Below are positions 1-11,523 of a stretch of DNA of 64,000 nucleotides, one piece after another. How positions within the stretch are numbered: position 1 is the stretch's first letter; each line of letters opens with the position of its first letter. The DNA is from Larix kaempferi (taxonomy: Eukaryota > Streptophyta > Pinopsida > Pinales > Pinaceae): NCBI GenBank assembly GCA_027924585.1, contig BSBM01000436.1, positions 8,199,001-8,263,000 on the forward strand, in the 5' to 3' direction. The notes beneath the pieces were generated by a model. It saw nothing but the letters and a program-made list of their open reading frames with translations, had not been told where the DNA came from and made no database searches. Made by a program: the position numbers and the translations under genes.

Positions 1-69
1 ATGTATGGGCGGCTTTTGGATTCAAGTCATGGTCCAGGGTCGAGACAACATACATCGTCTGAAATGGTA

Positions 70-2213
70 TGTCATGTCCCCAAATTTTGCTATGGCCCAT
101 GGGGTAATTTTGGCCTAAGTCACCTAGGCAATAATTATTTAAATTAATGAGCAAGTATGGAAACTACCTTATGGAAGATGTCTAAGGTTGTATTTGGGAA
201 TTAAATGGACAAGGTGGGACCCCCATGTAGTTATTAACCCCATGACTAAGTCTAAGTGATTAATTAATTGAGAAATTAATTAATGGGGAAATTTTGGGGC
301 ATTACACCATATTAATTAATTAATGGCTAAGTTAAATTATTTCTGAGTTGTATTATTCACATTTAAATGGTTATTGCTAATAAATGTGCCAAGTGGTTGT
401 TGACTTGGCTAGGAAATTCGAATTGGTCAAGTAGGCTAAACTTGCCTAAGTGGTAAAATCTCAGAATAGCAAGAGAATCTAATGGAGACAAGTTGGCAAG
501 GTGAACCAAGAAGGAATTTGAAAAAAGCTGGCAAAAGCAGAAAAGTGGAAAGTAAATAAAGTGGAAAAAACAAGAAAAGTTGTAAGTAAAGATTTAGCAA
601 CATCCATAAAGCTAACTTAGGCGCAGTTGCTAATATGGGTGAAGAGAGACAAAAGTTGGCAAGTTTTTCTAAGACAAAACTTGCTAATTATTCCAAGAAG
701 GCGCCTACATGACTTGGAGTAGGATGGGCAAGTGGGTAACCTACTCTCACAAGTCACCAAAGCTAAGTAACTTACTCAGCAGGTCATCTTGAAGTTTATA
801 AAAGAAGCCAACCAACTCCAATGAATAACTTTTGTCATTGGCAATTTTGGTTTGAGAGCTCTGAGCCTCTCTAGTTGAGTGATGTGCCTCAACAAGTTTG
901 CTTGGGTGATGTGCCCCAAGACTTTGTGAGCTATCTAAGAGTGTTATGCAGGTCCAGAATATGTTATTGCAACCAATCACATTCATATCAGTCCAGCCAT
1001 GAATATTTATAGTCAGCTTGAAGAGGAGGACAATTCTACAGTGGATTAGCAGCTAGATTTGAAGGAAAATAACTAGAAGGAGGAGCTAGTTCTCAGGAGT
1101 TGCGCCCAGGATATCCATGAAGCTCAGTATGCCATGATTTGCAGAACATCATAGATTTACATGATTAGAGATCAACTTCATATATGATCCTCACTCTCTT
1201 CTTATATTTTTCTCCCATTCACAACTAAATCTAGAGGAGCTTTCCATGAAGGAGAGGGTTGGCTCAGTGAATGCGCCCCAATCAAGTACAGAAGTTCAGT
1301 ATGCAGCCAATGACAGTCATATGACCTATAGGTGACCTGATCATAACTCCGGAGCAGATCCACAGTAATATTCTAATTCTTCTCTTCATTCTCCATCAAA
1401 TGTAATGAAAATCTAGCCTGTGAGGCATGTACTTTGTAAGGCAATCTAATAATGAGAAAGAGAGTGTTATGAATCTATATTTTGACTTATATGTGTTGAA
1501 TATCATCTATCAGAGCTTTATTTAATATCAGAACAGATTATATGAAGTTTTGGAGCAGTTTGATGAATTACAATGCAAGACTAGCTACTTGGGTGTGTTT
1601 TCTAGGCTAGTTTCACTGATTTCTTTGTAAAATGCAATCTGTACATCCATTTGACCTCCCGTCTTTTGCAGTATGTTAATAACATGATATATTAACCATA
1701 TCAGTCCACAAAACCAGAATTTGAATGCTTTTAGTCTCATTTTGTAAAGATAATAAAATTACTAGCTCAACAATCTCGGGAGAGCCCGGAAACCCCAATT
1801 CTTCCCATATTTTCACAAGTATGCAAAATTACCTTACTGAACTTATCCAGCATATATGTGACTGATGTAAACTCTGTTATTAACTCCCAGTGACCCTACC
1901 CTTCCCGGTATGCATATGCCAGACACCCAGGAAGCCTCGAAGTCGGCATAGGCTTGTTCTATGTTGAAAAGTGAATGGTGCTGGTACCTTGTGCATAAGG
2001 CAATCTGATCTGACCTCCGTGACCTGCTGCTGCACCTAACCCCATATAAATTCCAGAATTGAACTTTCATCCCACTATTCTCAGCGTTTAGCCCAGTACA
2101 CCTCACTTACTCCTTGCACGGTTTGAAGAGTTTAGCATAAATTTGACTAGTGGAGTTTAAAGGAATTTGGAATTGAGTTAATATTATTGGTAAATTGTTC
2201 CTAGGATATTACA
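70..2213 (+). mobile_element. Solo LTR of an LTR retrotransposon, flanked by 5-bp target duplication
   Basis: The segment starts TGTCATGTCCCC and ends GGATATTACA, so it has TG...CA ends with a short inverted terminal match. It is flanked on both sides by the identical pentamer TGGTA (65-69 and 2214-2218), the duplication size made by LTR-retrotransposon integrases. No gag or pol reading frame lies inside, so it is read as a solo LTR left by LTR-LTR recombination. A TATA-like TATAAAAG at 797-804 suggests plus orientation. The 2.1-kb length is large for an LTR. The superfamily cannot be decided without an internal region, although the TGT.ATGTCCCC start is shared with the LTR at 43954. Confidence 0.75.
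797..804 (+). promoter_or_regulatory. Putative LTR TATA box
   Basis: TATAAAAG lies about 730 bp into the solo LTR, in a stretch otherwise without function I can name. It is the only strong TATA match seen in the first kilobase and would mark the U3/R border if the LTR is plus-oriented. Confidence 0.4.
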
Positions 2214-2218
2214 TGGTA

Positions 2219-2473
2219 CATAAATCAGTCGAACAAAATGAGGTAGGATCCCAGAAAATTAGCTTACAATGAAGAACAGTCCCCGCAGTTTGGGAAATTT
2301 CAACAATGAAACCTCAAAATCCTCTTATTTAGTTTCCTCGCAAAAAAGAAAAAAAAAACATGAAGGAAATGCTATGAACTATGAACAAACAAACCTTGAA
2401 ATGTCAAGTAGTTCTCAACCATGACTCTCGTGAACTAAACTATTGACAGAGAACACAACATGCCTTACTAAAC
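2219..2473. other. Short unannotated spacer between solo LTR and LINE L1-A
   Basis: About 250 bp of AT-rich sequence with a poly-A-like run near 2343-2360. I see no gene, RNA or repeat structure in it. Confidence 0.5.
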
Positions 2474-2485
2474 TCTAGCCATAAT
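2474..2485. repeat. Left target-site duplication of L1-A
   Basis: TCTAGCCATAAT, identical to 8940-8951 immediately after the poly(A) tail. The sequences diverge on both sides of the 12-bp match. Confidence 0.88.
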
Positions 2486-2517
2486 CCCAATCATTATGTT
2501 AAGGAGATGGTCGAGAT

Positions 2518-2590
2518 TGGGCCTGCGTAGGAAGCGAATGGGCCTGCGCAACAGCGATTAGGCCTGCGTGAGGGAAGCGAATGGGCCTGC
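2518..2590 (+). repeat. Four short GC-rich tandem repeats at the 5' end of L1-A
   Basis: The core GGGCCTGCG recurs about every 21-22 bp, each time followed by a variant of AAGCGAAT. The array lies 32 bp inside the 5' end of the LINE. Tandem GC-rich units at a LINE 5' end can act as promoter monomers; that role here is inference. Confidence 0.6.
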
Positions 2591-2840
2591 ACTGAGCTTT
2601 CCTTGGCTTAGGGACAGGGGGCACGAAACCATGGATTTTTAGGGCTCCTCTGTTAGCTACGATGGGATTACCGTTCTTTGGGTGGGGTGAGTGCTAGGTT
2701 TTATAACCGTGGCGGGCCCTATCTTATTTTATTTTTTGGGGGTTTCTGTCCGGGTCTCATTGAACACCGTTTCTTCCTATTTTCTTGGATTTTGGTTTTG
2801 CTTTGAAGGGCTCCCTGGTCCCTTTGTGCGGTCCCTGACC

Positions 2841-4220
2841 ATGGCAGGAACTGCAGATGGCAGTGTGACTGTCATGAATACACAGATTTCAAGTTTTTCT
2901 TCTGATTTTGATCCGACTACAAGTGATCCTCTTCTTTGCGGGGTTACTTATGAGGGGGAGGATGTGGACGTGGATGATGGCAGTGACATAGACTCTTATC
3001 TTCCTGCTTCACTAGTGAGGAGGGGTGGTGGAAACTCACATTGTGGTGGGGAGAGGGCTCGACATAACCGTAGCTTGAAGGCCATTAAGTGTAGAGGGGA
3101 GGGCATGGAGATGGTCTTGGGAAAGGATGTACAGGTTGAAAGGGTCTTGATTCTCTCTGCTAGGGCCCTGGTGGGAAAACTTTGCTTCACTTCCATTAGT
3201 CGGTCTGCACTGGTTACATGGGTTAATTCCAACTGGAAACCATTGATAAGATACGCCCCGAGGGTCCACATGCTTGTGAACAACTGGGTCGTCTTTCACT
3301 TCTTAGACGAAGCACACATTCATTTGATTATGGTTCACCTTTGGGTTATCAACAGGGGATCCTTATGCCTGAAAAGATGGCATATCAATTTCGATCCGGC
3401 TACTGAGACTCTACCGGTGAACCATTATTGGGTTCTGCTAAAAGGCTTCCCACTGGCTCTCTGGTCTAGAGAGGTCTTTATTGAGTTGGCAAACAGGATT
3501 GGAAAGTTTGTTTTCTTCGATGATAAATCCCTGTTTCATGTAGACAAATGCTGTGCTTGGGTACTCGTGGAAATGGACGTCTCCATGGGCTTACCAGAAG
3601 ACATTATGATCCGATGGGGGGAAAAGTCCTTTCAACAAGAACTTGATTACTGGCGAACACCCTTTTGTTGCTTTTCCTGTGGAAAAACTGGACACCTTCG
3701 GAAGGAGTGTGGGGTGACTTTGAAACGTGCAGATCCTGTGGTGGGCGAATGCAGTCAATGGACTGACCGGGGTTTTGATCAAACTACTTCTGGGGACACC
3801 CCGCTTATGGATGACCACTTGATGGGGGAACCCTTATAGTCTTTGGTGCCACCTATGGAGGATTTGCCAACTTCCTTCACATATCGGTTTAAAACTGTCT
3901 TTCCAGAATGCTTTAATAATCTATCTCTGGATGATATTTCGACGTTGGAGGCTTGGGGGAACAAGAAGCGGGTAGCAGAGCCTCTAGTTGGGGCAGTGGA
4001 CCATCTTAGTTTGGATGTTCCAGTCCTAGTGAGTAATAGCCTAAAGGCAGGGGTCACTGGTCCCTCTGTCAATATGGACCATTTATCCAGGGTCACAGAC
4101 TCTCAGATGGTTAGGGATGAACTTACCATCCTACAGAATACACATTCCTGTTCGAGCCCGGTTGCTGCAGGGGACGCTTCTCATGGGAGGGAAGAAGGTA
4201 TTTTTTCAAACCCTATTTAA
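2841..4220 (+). pseudogene. L1-A ORF1: DUF4283-like domain and CCHC zinc knuckle, one in-frame stop
   Basis: This is a 459-codon frame for the RNA-binding partner of ORF2 that packages LINE RNA. I chose the ATG at 2841 (MAGTADGSVT) because its context is good and the part upstream in the same frame (from 2691) is hydrophobic and unlike the family. The middle shows the plant LINE ORF1 pattern, with ALVGKL, a tryptophan-rich 'NSNWKPL' and 'WHINFDPATE', then a retroviral-type knuckle CFSCGKTGHLRKEC near 3668-3709. A TAG at 3837-3839 interrupts the frame, which then stays open in the same phase to 4220. The stop fits a CAG-to-TAG or TGG-to-TAG change. Confidence 0.85.
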
Positions 4221-4469
4221 TATTTTTAGTAAGGATATTGAACATTTGGAACCAAAGTTTCCTACTCTTCCAAATGTAACCATCTGAAAGAAAGAGGGGG
4301 GTAGAAGAAAAAAGGTTCTGGCACGGGCGTGCGAGGGGGGGTCTAAGGATGTTCTTTTTCCTGTGGAAGGATCCCCTTCCCGGTCGGTAACATGTGGGGA
4401 GAGTCAGTTAATGACTTCCGCGGTTTTCAGACCTCTTAGAGCAGAGCGGGTTACACTGGAGGTTACTCC
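4221..4469 (+). other. ORF1-ORF2 spacer of L1-A
   Basis: A 249-bp spacer between the LINE frames with purine-rich tracts. No further coding signal is seen. In L1-H the two frames overlap instead. Confidence 0.6.
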
Positions 4470-7400
4470 ATGATCCTCCTCACTTTAAACATACATGGGG
4501 TTGGGGGTGCCTCAAAACGCTACACCTTCCGGAGACTACTGAATACTATTCGTCTGAATTTGATTATGTTACAGGAAACCCTGGCAGATGAATCGAAGGC
4601 CAGGGATTTCATTCTCTCTGTGTGTCCTAATTGGGAAGTCTGCTCGATTGGGGCCTCTGGGCACTCGGGTGGTATTCTGACTGCATGGGATCCGCTTCTT
4701 TTTAAGTTTAAAGCTTATGCTGTGGGGGGTGGCATCCTTCTGGCGGGTTTTAGTAGGGATATCTATGCGCCTCTACATGTCTATAACTGTTATGGTCCTC
4801 ATGTGGAGAAGCATTTTTTCTGGCATGGTATTGAGGGGAGTGGCTTACTGGATTTAAAATATCTGGTTATTGGAGGTGACTTGAATTTTTCTTTGGGAGC
4901 TAGAGAGTCTTGGGGTGTTCGTGCTACTCCGTTAATAGACTCTACCTGGTATTCTGATCTTTTTGACAAACATTGTCTTTCTGATGTTGTGCCAAAGCCC
5001 ATCAAGCCAACTTGGACAAATGGGAGGATGGGTGATGATGCGGTTGCTAAGAGTTTGGACCGTTTTTATATCCAAGAGGATTTACTTGGGTCTCTGTCTC
5101 TGTGCTCGTCTTGGGTGGAATCTGCGAAGATTTCTGATCACTTTCCAGTGATTCTTCAACTTGGGAAAGGTGTTTTCCCTACCTAATATCCTTTTAAATA
5201 TTGTTCTCTCTGGTCTCAGGAGGAATCTTTTATACACTTGGTGCGTAGTCTATGGGCTTCTCAGGAGATGGATACAAATCCGGTGGCTATGAAGAGACTT
5301 CTAGAGTTTCTATGCATACTAAAATTACAGGTTGCCCCTTGGCTCAGGGAGAAAAAAATTTTGTCACAGTCTGAATTATTAGATACTGAGCGTGACCTTT
5401 CTTATCTTTATGCACGATCAGTAGGGGTGACTATGACTGAATCAGTGCGGTCACATATTGGGTTGCTGGAGGAAAAAAAAACTGCCCTTCTTTGCACTGA
5501 GGAAGATCTTTGGCGTATTAAAAGCCGTGCTCTATGGCTGGCCAGTGGGGATCAAAATACTCGTTTCTTTCATTCTTATGCAGATAACAGAAGAAAGAAA
5601 AAAGCGATATGGGAGATTTGCAGCGAGGATGGTGTACTGCTCACTGACCATTTTGGGATTGCCGGGGATGCGGTTAAATACTTTTCTGGTATTTTTAAGA
5701 AACAAAATAATTCCAATTTGGCGACCCAATTGCGGGTTTTACAGGTAATGCCTCGATTCTTTACTGATTTGGACTGTCTATCTATTAATACTCCTGTTAC
5801 TATTGTTGAGATTGAAGGTATTTTAAAGAGTATGGACATTGAGAAGAGTCCGGGGCCGAACGGTTGGACTTGTGAGTTCTTTATTCAGTTTTTTGATATC
5901 TTGGGCCCATAATTGGTAAGGATGGTTGAAGAGGCGCGGTTGACTGGTGTGATCCCTGGTGGGGTTAATGCTACTTTTATAGCTTTGATTCCTAAGATCA
6001 CCAATCCTTTGTCCTTTCAGGATTACCGCTCAATATCATGTTGTAATTTGATCTATAAGATCATATCTAAAACTATTGCTCGAAGAATTAAGGCGAGCCT
6101 GTCTAGGGGCATATCTGATGAACAATTTGGTTTTCTGGACAAACGTCTGATTTTTGATGCGGTTGGCACAGCCCAGGAGGTGCTACACTCTGCTAAGATG
6201 AGGAAGTTTGGGTCATTGGTCTTGAAACTTGATCTCATAAAGGCTTATCATCTGGTTGACTGGTCGTTTATTAAATTGCTGTTATTAAATGTTGGCCTTG
6301 ACTATCAGATTACACAGTGGATTATGGGGTGTTTGAAGTCTACCAATTTTGCGGTTCTCATCAATGGCTATCCCACCCCTTTTTTTAAGGAGTCTAGAGG
6401 CCTTCGACAAGGATGCCCGTTATCGCCTCTTCTCTTCATCCTGGTCATTAAGGGGCTAAGTCGTCTTATCCACCAGGCTAGAGAGGATGGCTTGATCAGT
6501 GGTATTAAGGTTTCACATAGCCATAATGTGTCACACCTGCTATTTGTGGATGATGTCCTCATTTTTGGAATGGGGAATGAACAGGAATGGCTCCATTACA
6601 AGTTCATACTGGATACTTTTTGTGAAGCCGTTGGGATGATGATTAGCTTTTCAAAATCAAATTTCTATTTCATTTTTTTGGATGAGGAACAACTGCAGCC
6701 CTTTCGCAGAATCTTTCCTCTTGAATTTCTGGACTTGAACAGGGGTTTTACCTATTTAGGTTATTTCCTTAAACCTAATGCCTATGTGATTGCTGATTGG
6801 TATTGGCTGGTAAAAAAGGTTGAAAAGTGACTGATGTGCTGGTTTCATAGGAAGTTATCCCTGGGTGGCAGATTGGTTCTACTGAACTCTGTTCTAGTTG
6901 GGCAACCGATTTATTGGTTCAGCATTGCACATGTGTCGGTCACCATTATTCACATGATTAGAAAATTACTTTTTAATTTTTTATGGAAGGGCACTCACAC
7001 ATTCCAGGGTGGACACTTGGTGTCATTGGATCTTATCTCTTCTCCAAAGACATCCGGTGGCTGGGGTATCAGGAATTTGTTTTGGGTACACAGGGCTCTT
7101 CATGCTAAAAGTTTATGGAGAGGGCTTATGGACGATGGGCTGTGGGGTAGGATTATTCGAGACAAATATATCTATCCTGAGACAGTGAATGGCTGGGTTT
7201 GGGCTGGGATGAAGAAGAAATCTTGCTGCTCTGTTACTTGGACAAGCTTGCTGGCTGACTCGCCATTATTTCTCAATTGGCTTTCCTGGAATGTTGGAAA
7301 TGGGTTTCAGATTAGGATGGGAGTTGATCGTATTCTGGTTGCTCTCATTGATGGTGTCCTCTCTGTGGAGACTATATAGCAACTTAATAACTTGGGTCTG

Positions 7401-8597
7401 GTATACCTAAATCAGGTTAAAAATCCACATTATGGGGATAGATTGGAGGACTATTGGCTGTCGGCTTGTGACCTACACCTCTCTGGTGTGGCGACGACTG
7501 GATGGGATTCGTTCATTCTTGGGTTAAGACACACAGGTATCTCCTTGAATGATGGACTGGACTCAATGGTTTGGGAGTTCGGTGGTAGAGATGGTATGAT
7601 TACTATGGCTGCGATTTACCATGCCATTGCTAAGCTTTCATGTCCCCATCGTTTTGAATGGTGGATTAATCCTCTGTGGCACTGGGAGGTCATGGGAAAG
7701 ATCAAGCTCTTTATCTAGCTGGGTATAAATGACAAGCTAATGACCGGGGACCGTTATCGCCTTCATGGGGGAATTGGACCATCGGTATGCTATTTGTGTT
7801 TCACTGTTGAAGAGACGTGCTCACATCTGTTTGCAAATTGCCCTGTTATGTTACAGCTGTGGGATGAGATCGTCACTACATATGAGCTACCAGGTGAATG
7901 GCGGGGAGGATCACTGGAGGAATTTATTAAATCCTGGCATTCCAGACATCGATGCTTGATTACATACCCACTATTGTTTGTATGGGGAATCTGGCATCGA
8001 CGAAATTCGATTCTCTTTAAGGATATGAAATTTAACTTTAATAATTATGTTCGTTATATCATGGCATTTATGCAGGATGCCCAGATTGTTAATATGCAGA
8101 CATACAAAAACCCCCGTATTCCTCCTGTCATCGGTGTGGATAGCCCTGTAGGTATGTTTGATGGAGCGGCTCAGCTGGATCTTTGTGGGGCGGGATGTAT
8201 AGTGATCCTGGGCACAAACCATCATGTTGAGATGGCGTTCGGTTGTGGTGCAGGGACGAACTCCAGAGCCGAATTACTTGCTCTATGGGGACTATTAATT
8301 TTGGCTAAGTCTTTTGGTGTACACAGTATGGTGATCATGGGAGATTCGTCGGCTGTGATCAATTGGGCATCGGGGTTTCACAAGCTTCAAATACCTGTGC
8401 TTGAACATTGGAAAAATAGGATTACTCTTCTAAATGAGTCCTTTACTACTGTGCAGTATAGCCATGTCAGTCGGGTTTACAACAAAAAAGTAGATGAATT
8501 ATCAAAGTCGGGTCTTCATTTTAGTGAAGGGAAGGCCAGGTTCAGGCATTTTCAGGAAAATCATCTCGTGGAGGAATGGGAAGCTGTCCTATATTGA
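4470..8597 (+). pseudogene. L1-A ORF2: endonuclease - reverse transcriptase - zf-RVT - RNase H polyprotein, five in-frame stops
   Basis: A single 1375-codon phase runs from ATG 4470 to TGA 8597. The endonuclease (residues 1-240) shows LNIHGVGG, the metal-binding glutamate in MLQET, IGGDLNFS and SDHFPVIL. The RT follows: LIPK near 5985, KLDLIKAYHLVDW (the usual YD is YH), GLRQGCPLSPLLF and the catalytic FVDD near 6546. A zf-RVT follows around 7710-7850 with CYLC and HLFANC. The RNase H has FDGA, NSRAELLAL, GDSSAVINW and VDELSK. Stops at 5184, 5910, 6828, 7377 and 7716 all keep phase and fit CAA/CAG/TGG to stop. The enzyme set would nick, prime and copy LINE RNA, but this copy cannot make it whole. 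Confidence 0.93.
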
Positions 8598-8939
8598 ACT
8601 GAGGGTTTTTTTTGTTTTTTTGTTTTCTCTTTTGTTTTTTGTACATATTCTTATATTATAGCAATTAGCATGCATATATTATACAGTTAGGATGGTAGAT
8701 ATCAAACTATTTTTTTGTGGAAAATCTTTTTTGATGAAAGAACAAGGATAGAACGATGGCTAGCTATAGACAATTTGGACCATGATCTCTACATGACTTG
8801 CAAAAATTGTTAATGACAATTATTATGTAAAACAACTCCTATGATTTGTCTTCTGGACAAGACAAGATTACAAGTGTAGTTTCTTTGATTCACCTATGAA
8901 TAGCAAGGAACTCTTTTTTTCTTCTGGAAAAAAAAAAAT
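8598..8939 (+). other. L1-A 3' UTR and poly(A) tail
   Basis: T-rich 3' UTR ending CTTCTGG followed by eleven A (8928-8938). The same terminal block in reverse complement occurs at 26856-26880, which ties L1-A and L1-D to one subfamily. Confidence 0.8.
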
Positions 8940-8951
8940 TCTAGCCATAAT
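8940..8951. repeat. Right target-site duplication of L1-A
   Basis: TCTAGCCATAAT directly follows the A-run at 8928-8938 and one T. It matches 2474-2485 exactly. Confidence 0.88.
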
Positions 8952-10332
8952 TAATGAAAAAAAATCCTAAAAGCTACAACAAGAAGATCAAGAGCTGGCA
9001 TGTACAAGCATACAATGTCTTTGGCATTAGCTTATATTTCGAATATAATGTCTCACGGTGAGATACAATGTCTCTGGCATTATTTTATATTTTAGACGTA
9101 CCTATAAAATTTCAAAGTTGAGTCTAAAAAGTAGCCCATATAACCCTCTTCTAGATCTAAGCCCAACAACAAATACAACTAGCATGTGAACACATATGTA
9201 CCTCAATCAACCAATCAATCAAGGTTTCCCTCACACTCTCCTTGATTACAAGCCGCCTTCTTACATAATCTGGGGGTAAGCAGCTCATGTTCTGGACATA
9301 CAGGTCTCCGAAATTTTTGTAAAAGAAAATAAATTTTACCTGAGTGGAGAGAGGAGAGGCCAAAGATGGTGATCAACAACATCAAGGATCATAACCCAGC
9401 CACCTGGAAGGAGCATGGTGCACGCATCTCAAGGCAACACGTAACTCTGAGGCAAGTTATGGCCTTCAAGGTAGCAAGCAACAAAGGACAACTGGACGGA
9501 CAAGCGAATTACTTGCACACCAAGCAATAACAAATTGCTGGCGGGTAAGGCAATAAAAGTTAAGATAAGATTATTTTTGTTTTTTTTCTTAATTTTTTTA
9601 AAACCGGTCAATGATAAAAATTGTCAATTCAAGACCACTTACCCAATAAAATGTAAACACGATTTTTCAAAAAAATATTTATAAATACAAATTTTAATAA
9701 AACTTTTACACAACTTTATAAAAACTGAAATATTGATACCAATAAATAAATAAAATGAATATATAATCTATGTCGATAAATAAATAGATGGATAGATAAA
9801 ACAAAACTCCTACCCTAAATTTATAAAAACAGATCAACACTAAAATCCCCCCAAAAAAGAACTACATGGCCACTTTTAATGGCCACGCCACCTTTTACCC
9901 CGTGAACAAGGACTCTAATAAACTCGTGAACTATGATAAAGGAGGGGACCATGCATTTGTGGTCCCCCTTTCTACTAATAAAAACATTAGGGATGCATTG
10001 TTATTGATACCATGGTATCTAGTGTAGAGTAATATAATCTATATATATTATATATATTTTTTTATTATATTATTATTTTTATATAAAATATGAATGTGAT
10101 TTCGTTGTTTTTTTTATACATGTAAAAGGTCTTGATTTAGAGCTCATATTCACGAGGATTAAATATTTCACCTCTATTTTTATATACAAGTTTTTATGAT
10201 TAATTATATATTCTTACTAATATAATAATTTGATTGATTTCAATATTTGAAAATATTTTTTTTAAATAATTTTTATATTTTATATTTTAATCGATTACAT
10301 TAAATTTATAAAAAAATTAATAATATCAACTG
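8952..10332. other. AT-rich intergenic DNA
   Basis: Low-complexity AT-rich sequence with (TA)-rich tracts around 10040-10080. Apart from the cyclin-like relic at 9187-9300 I see no coding, RNA or mobile structure. Confidence 0.5.
9187..9300 (-). pseudogene. Possible cyclin N-terminal-box exon relic
   Basis: The minus strand reads ...ESVRETLIDWLIEVHM, close to the conserved start of the plant A/B-type cyclin box (typically ...MRAILIDWLIEVH). A GT donor-like GTACAT falls at the EV/H position. Upstream, NFGDLYVQNMSCLPPDY precedes it in frame and has no obvious homologue that I recognise. No other cyclin exons were found nearby, so this looks like an isolated captured or decayed exon. The call rests on about 17 residues, so a chance match is possible. 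Confidence 0.35.
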
Positions 10333-10455
10333 CATTGAATTGAATGGTATCCGTCCCTTATTCAAATTATATGAATCAAAACTCTTTTCCACTCCATTGA
10401 ATTGAATGGTATCCATCCCTTGTTCAAATTATCAAAGTCAAAACTCTTTTCCACT
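10333..10455. repeat. Tandem duplication, about 62-bp unit, two copies
   Basis: CATTGAATTGAATGGTATCC begins both copies (10333 and 10395), and both end in AAACTCTTTTCCACT. The sequence is AT-rich and non-coding. Confidence 0.75.
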
Positions 10456-10479
10456 GTATTTAAGGTATATTTTTTTAAA

Positions 10480-10801
10480 TATGCTTCCTCTTCCGTGTGA
10501 ATTACTTACAATATGATGATAGGTTAATACTTTATAAAACAGGGAGCAACGAAAGTACCAACATTTTATGGTGGTGTGTTTTTTTCATGATTTTTGTTTA
10601 GTTAATAAAATGAGGTAAGATGTGATAAATATACTTTGTAAAGTATGAGACATTTAAGAGTATGTATGTTAAGATGATATATTATTTATATTTATTTATT
10701 TATTTTATGTTATTTTTAAATGTGTATATAAAAATATAAGAGGAATATTGCATGAGATAAGTGGATATAGTTTATAAGTATTATCTCTTTATTGATAAAA
10801 A
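10480..10801. repeat. Dispersed AT-rich repeat R (partial copy)
   Basis: The segment around ATTTTATGGTGGTGTGTTTT aligns by eye with 26620-26850 (ATTTTATGGTGGTATGTTTT), with similar sequence on both sides. It abuts the left TSD of L1-B. The nature of the repeat is unknown; it might be a decayed DNA element. Confidence 0.5.
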
Positions 10802-10814
10802 TTGAATTATATTG
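10802..10814. repeat. Left target-site duplication of L1-B
   Basis: TTGAATTATATTG next to the poly(T) end of L1-B. It matches 20465-20477 at 12 of 13 positions. Confidence 0.8.
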
Positions 10815-10923
10815 TTTTTTTAACAGGAACGGTTATTGTATTAAAAATAAATAAAGAATAAAAATGTTGTGGCTGGAAGCCAGAATCAGCATACTACAAT
10901 ATTCATATAAGAGTTTAATCCAT

Positions 10924-11165
10924 GATTGAATCTAAAGCTATGACCCCAGTTTGGTAATTATCATTCTAAAACCTGACTCAGAGTTCAACATGCTCCATCT
11001 TCCAGCGTTGATTGAATCTAAAGCTATGACCCCAGTTCGGTTATTATCATTCTAAAACCTGACTCAGAAATCAACATGCTCCATCTTCCAGCGATAAAAA
11101 GCTCCAGTTTCCAGCGGTTTTAATGCTCCAGCTTCCAGCGTTTTAAATGCTCCAGCTTCCAGCGT
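10924..11165 (-). repeat. 3' UTR repeats of L1-B: two 86-bp units plus about 24-bp units
   Basis: An 86-bp unit starting GATTGAATCTAAAGC occurs at 10924 and again at 11010 with few differences. The end of the second unit (CTTCCAGCG) then repeats three more times to 11165 with about 24-bp spacing around GCTCCAGCTTCCAGCG. All copies lie in the 3' UTR of the LINE. Confidence 0.85.
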
Positions 11166-11523
11166 TAGAGAGGATGAGGTCTTTTGCTCTTTGCATAAGC
11201 GAGCAGGATATCAGATTTGAGTTGAAGATTGCAAATGGATTTAGTAATCTTGGTCCAAGTCCAATGGGATCGGAAATCTTGGACCGAGTCATCTGATTCT
11301 GAAGTCTAGGTCCAATTCGGATGAATTCGGTGATCATAATCCATGTCACATGTTATGACACCCATAAGTTCAATGCATGAGGGAGATTAACGTGGAGGTC
11401 AACATAGTATTCTGATCACCTGCCTGCAGTTCACCTGCAATGTTTAATGCTTCAGACTTCTGCTTCTTTACACGCATGCTCTGGGTGTCAGCAAGATGGT
11501 TCCGATCCAAAACACAGAGACTC

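Larger units (their letters stand above)
2486..8939 (+). mobile_element. L1-A: full-length L1-type LINE with ORF1 and ORF2
   Basis: The element runs from CCCAATCATTATG at 2486 to a poly(A) tail at 8928-8938. It is flanked by the 12-bp direct repeat TCTAGCCATAAT at 2474-2485 and 8940-8951, the hallmark of target-primed reverse transcription. Order: about 355 bp of 5' UTR with short GC-rich repeats, ORF1 (DUF4283-like plus zinc knuckle), a 250-bp spacer, ORF2 (endonuclease, RT, zf-RVT, RNase H), then a 340-bp 3' UTR ending in CTTCTGG before the A-run. The reading frames have in-frame stops but no indels that I can find, so the copy is fairly young yet non-autonomous. It is the same subfamily as L1-D by RNase H and 3'-end sequence. 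Confidence 0.93.

Noticed and set aside
70-306. A 237-bp element ending GGGGCATTACA
   Set aside because: The inverted ends fit, but the flanks (TGGTA and CCATA) do not match, whereas the end at 2213 gives a perfect TGGTA duplication.
2691-2840. Upstream start of L1-A ORF1
   Set aside because: The first 50 codons are hydrophobic and unlike LINE ORF1; the ATG at 2841 is preferred.
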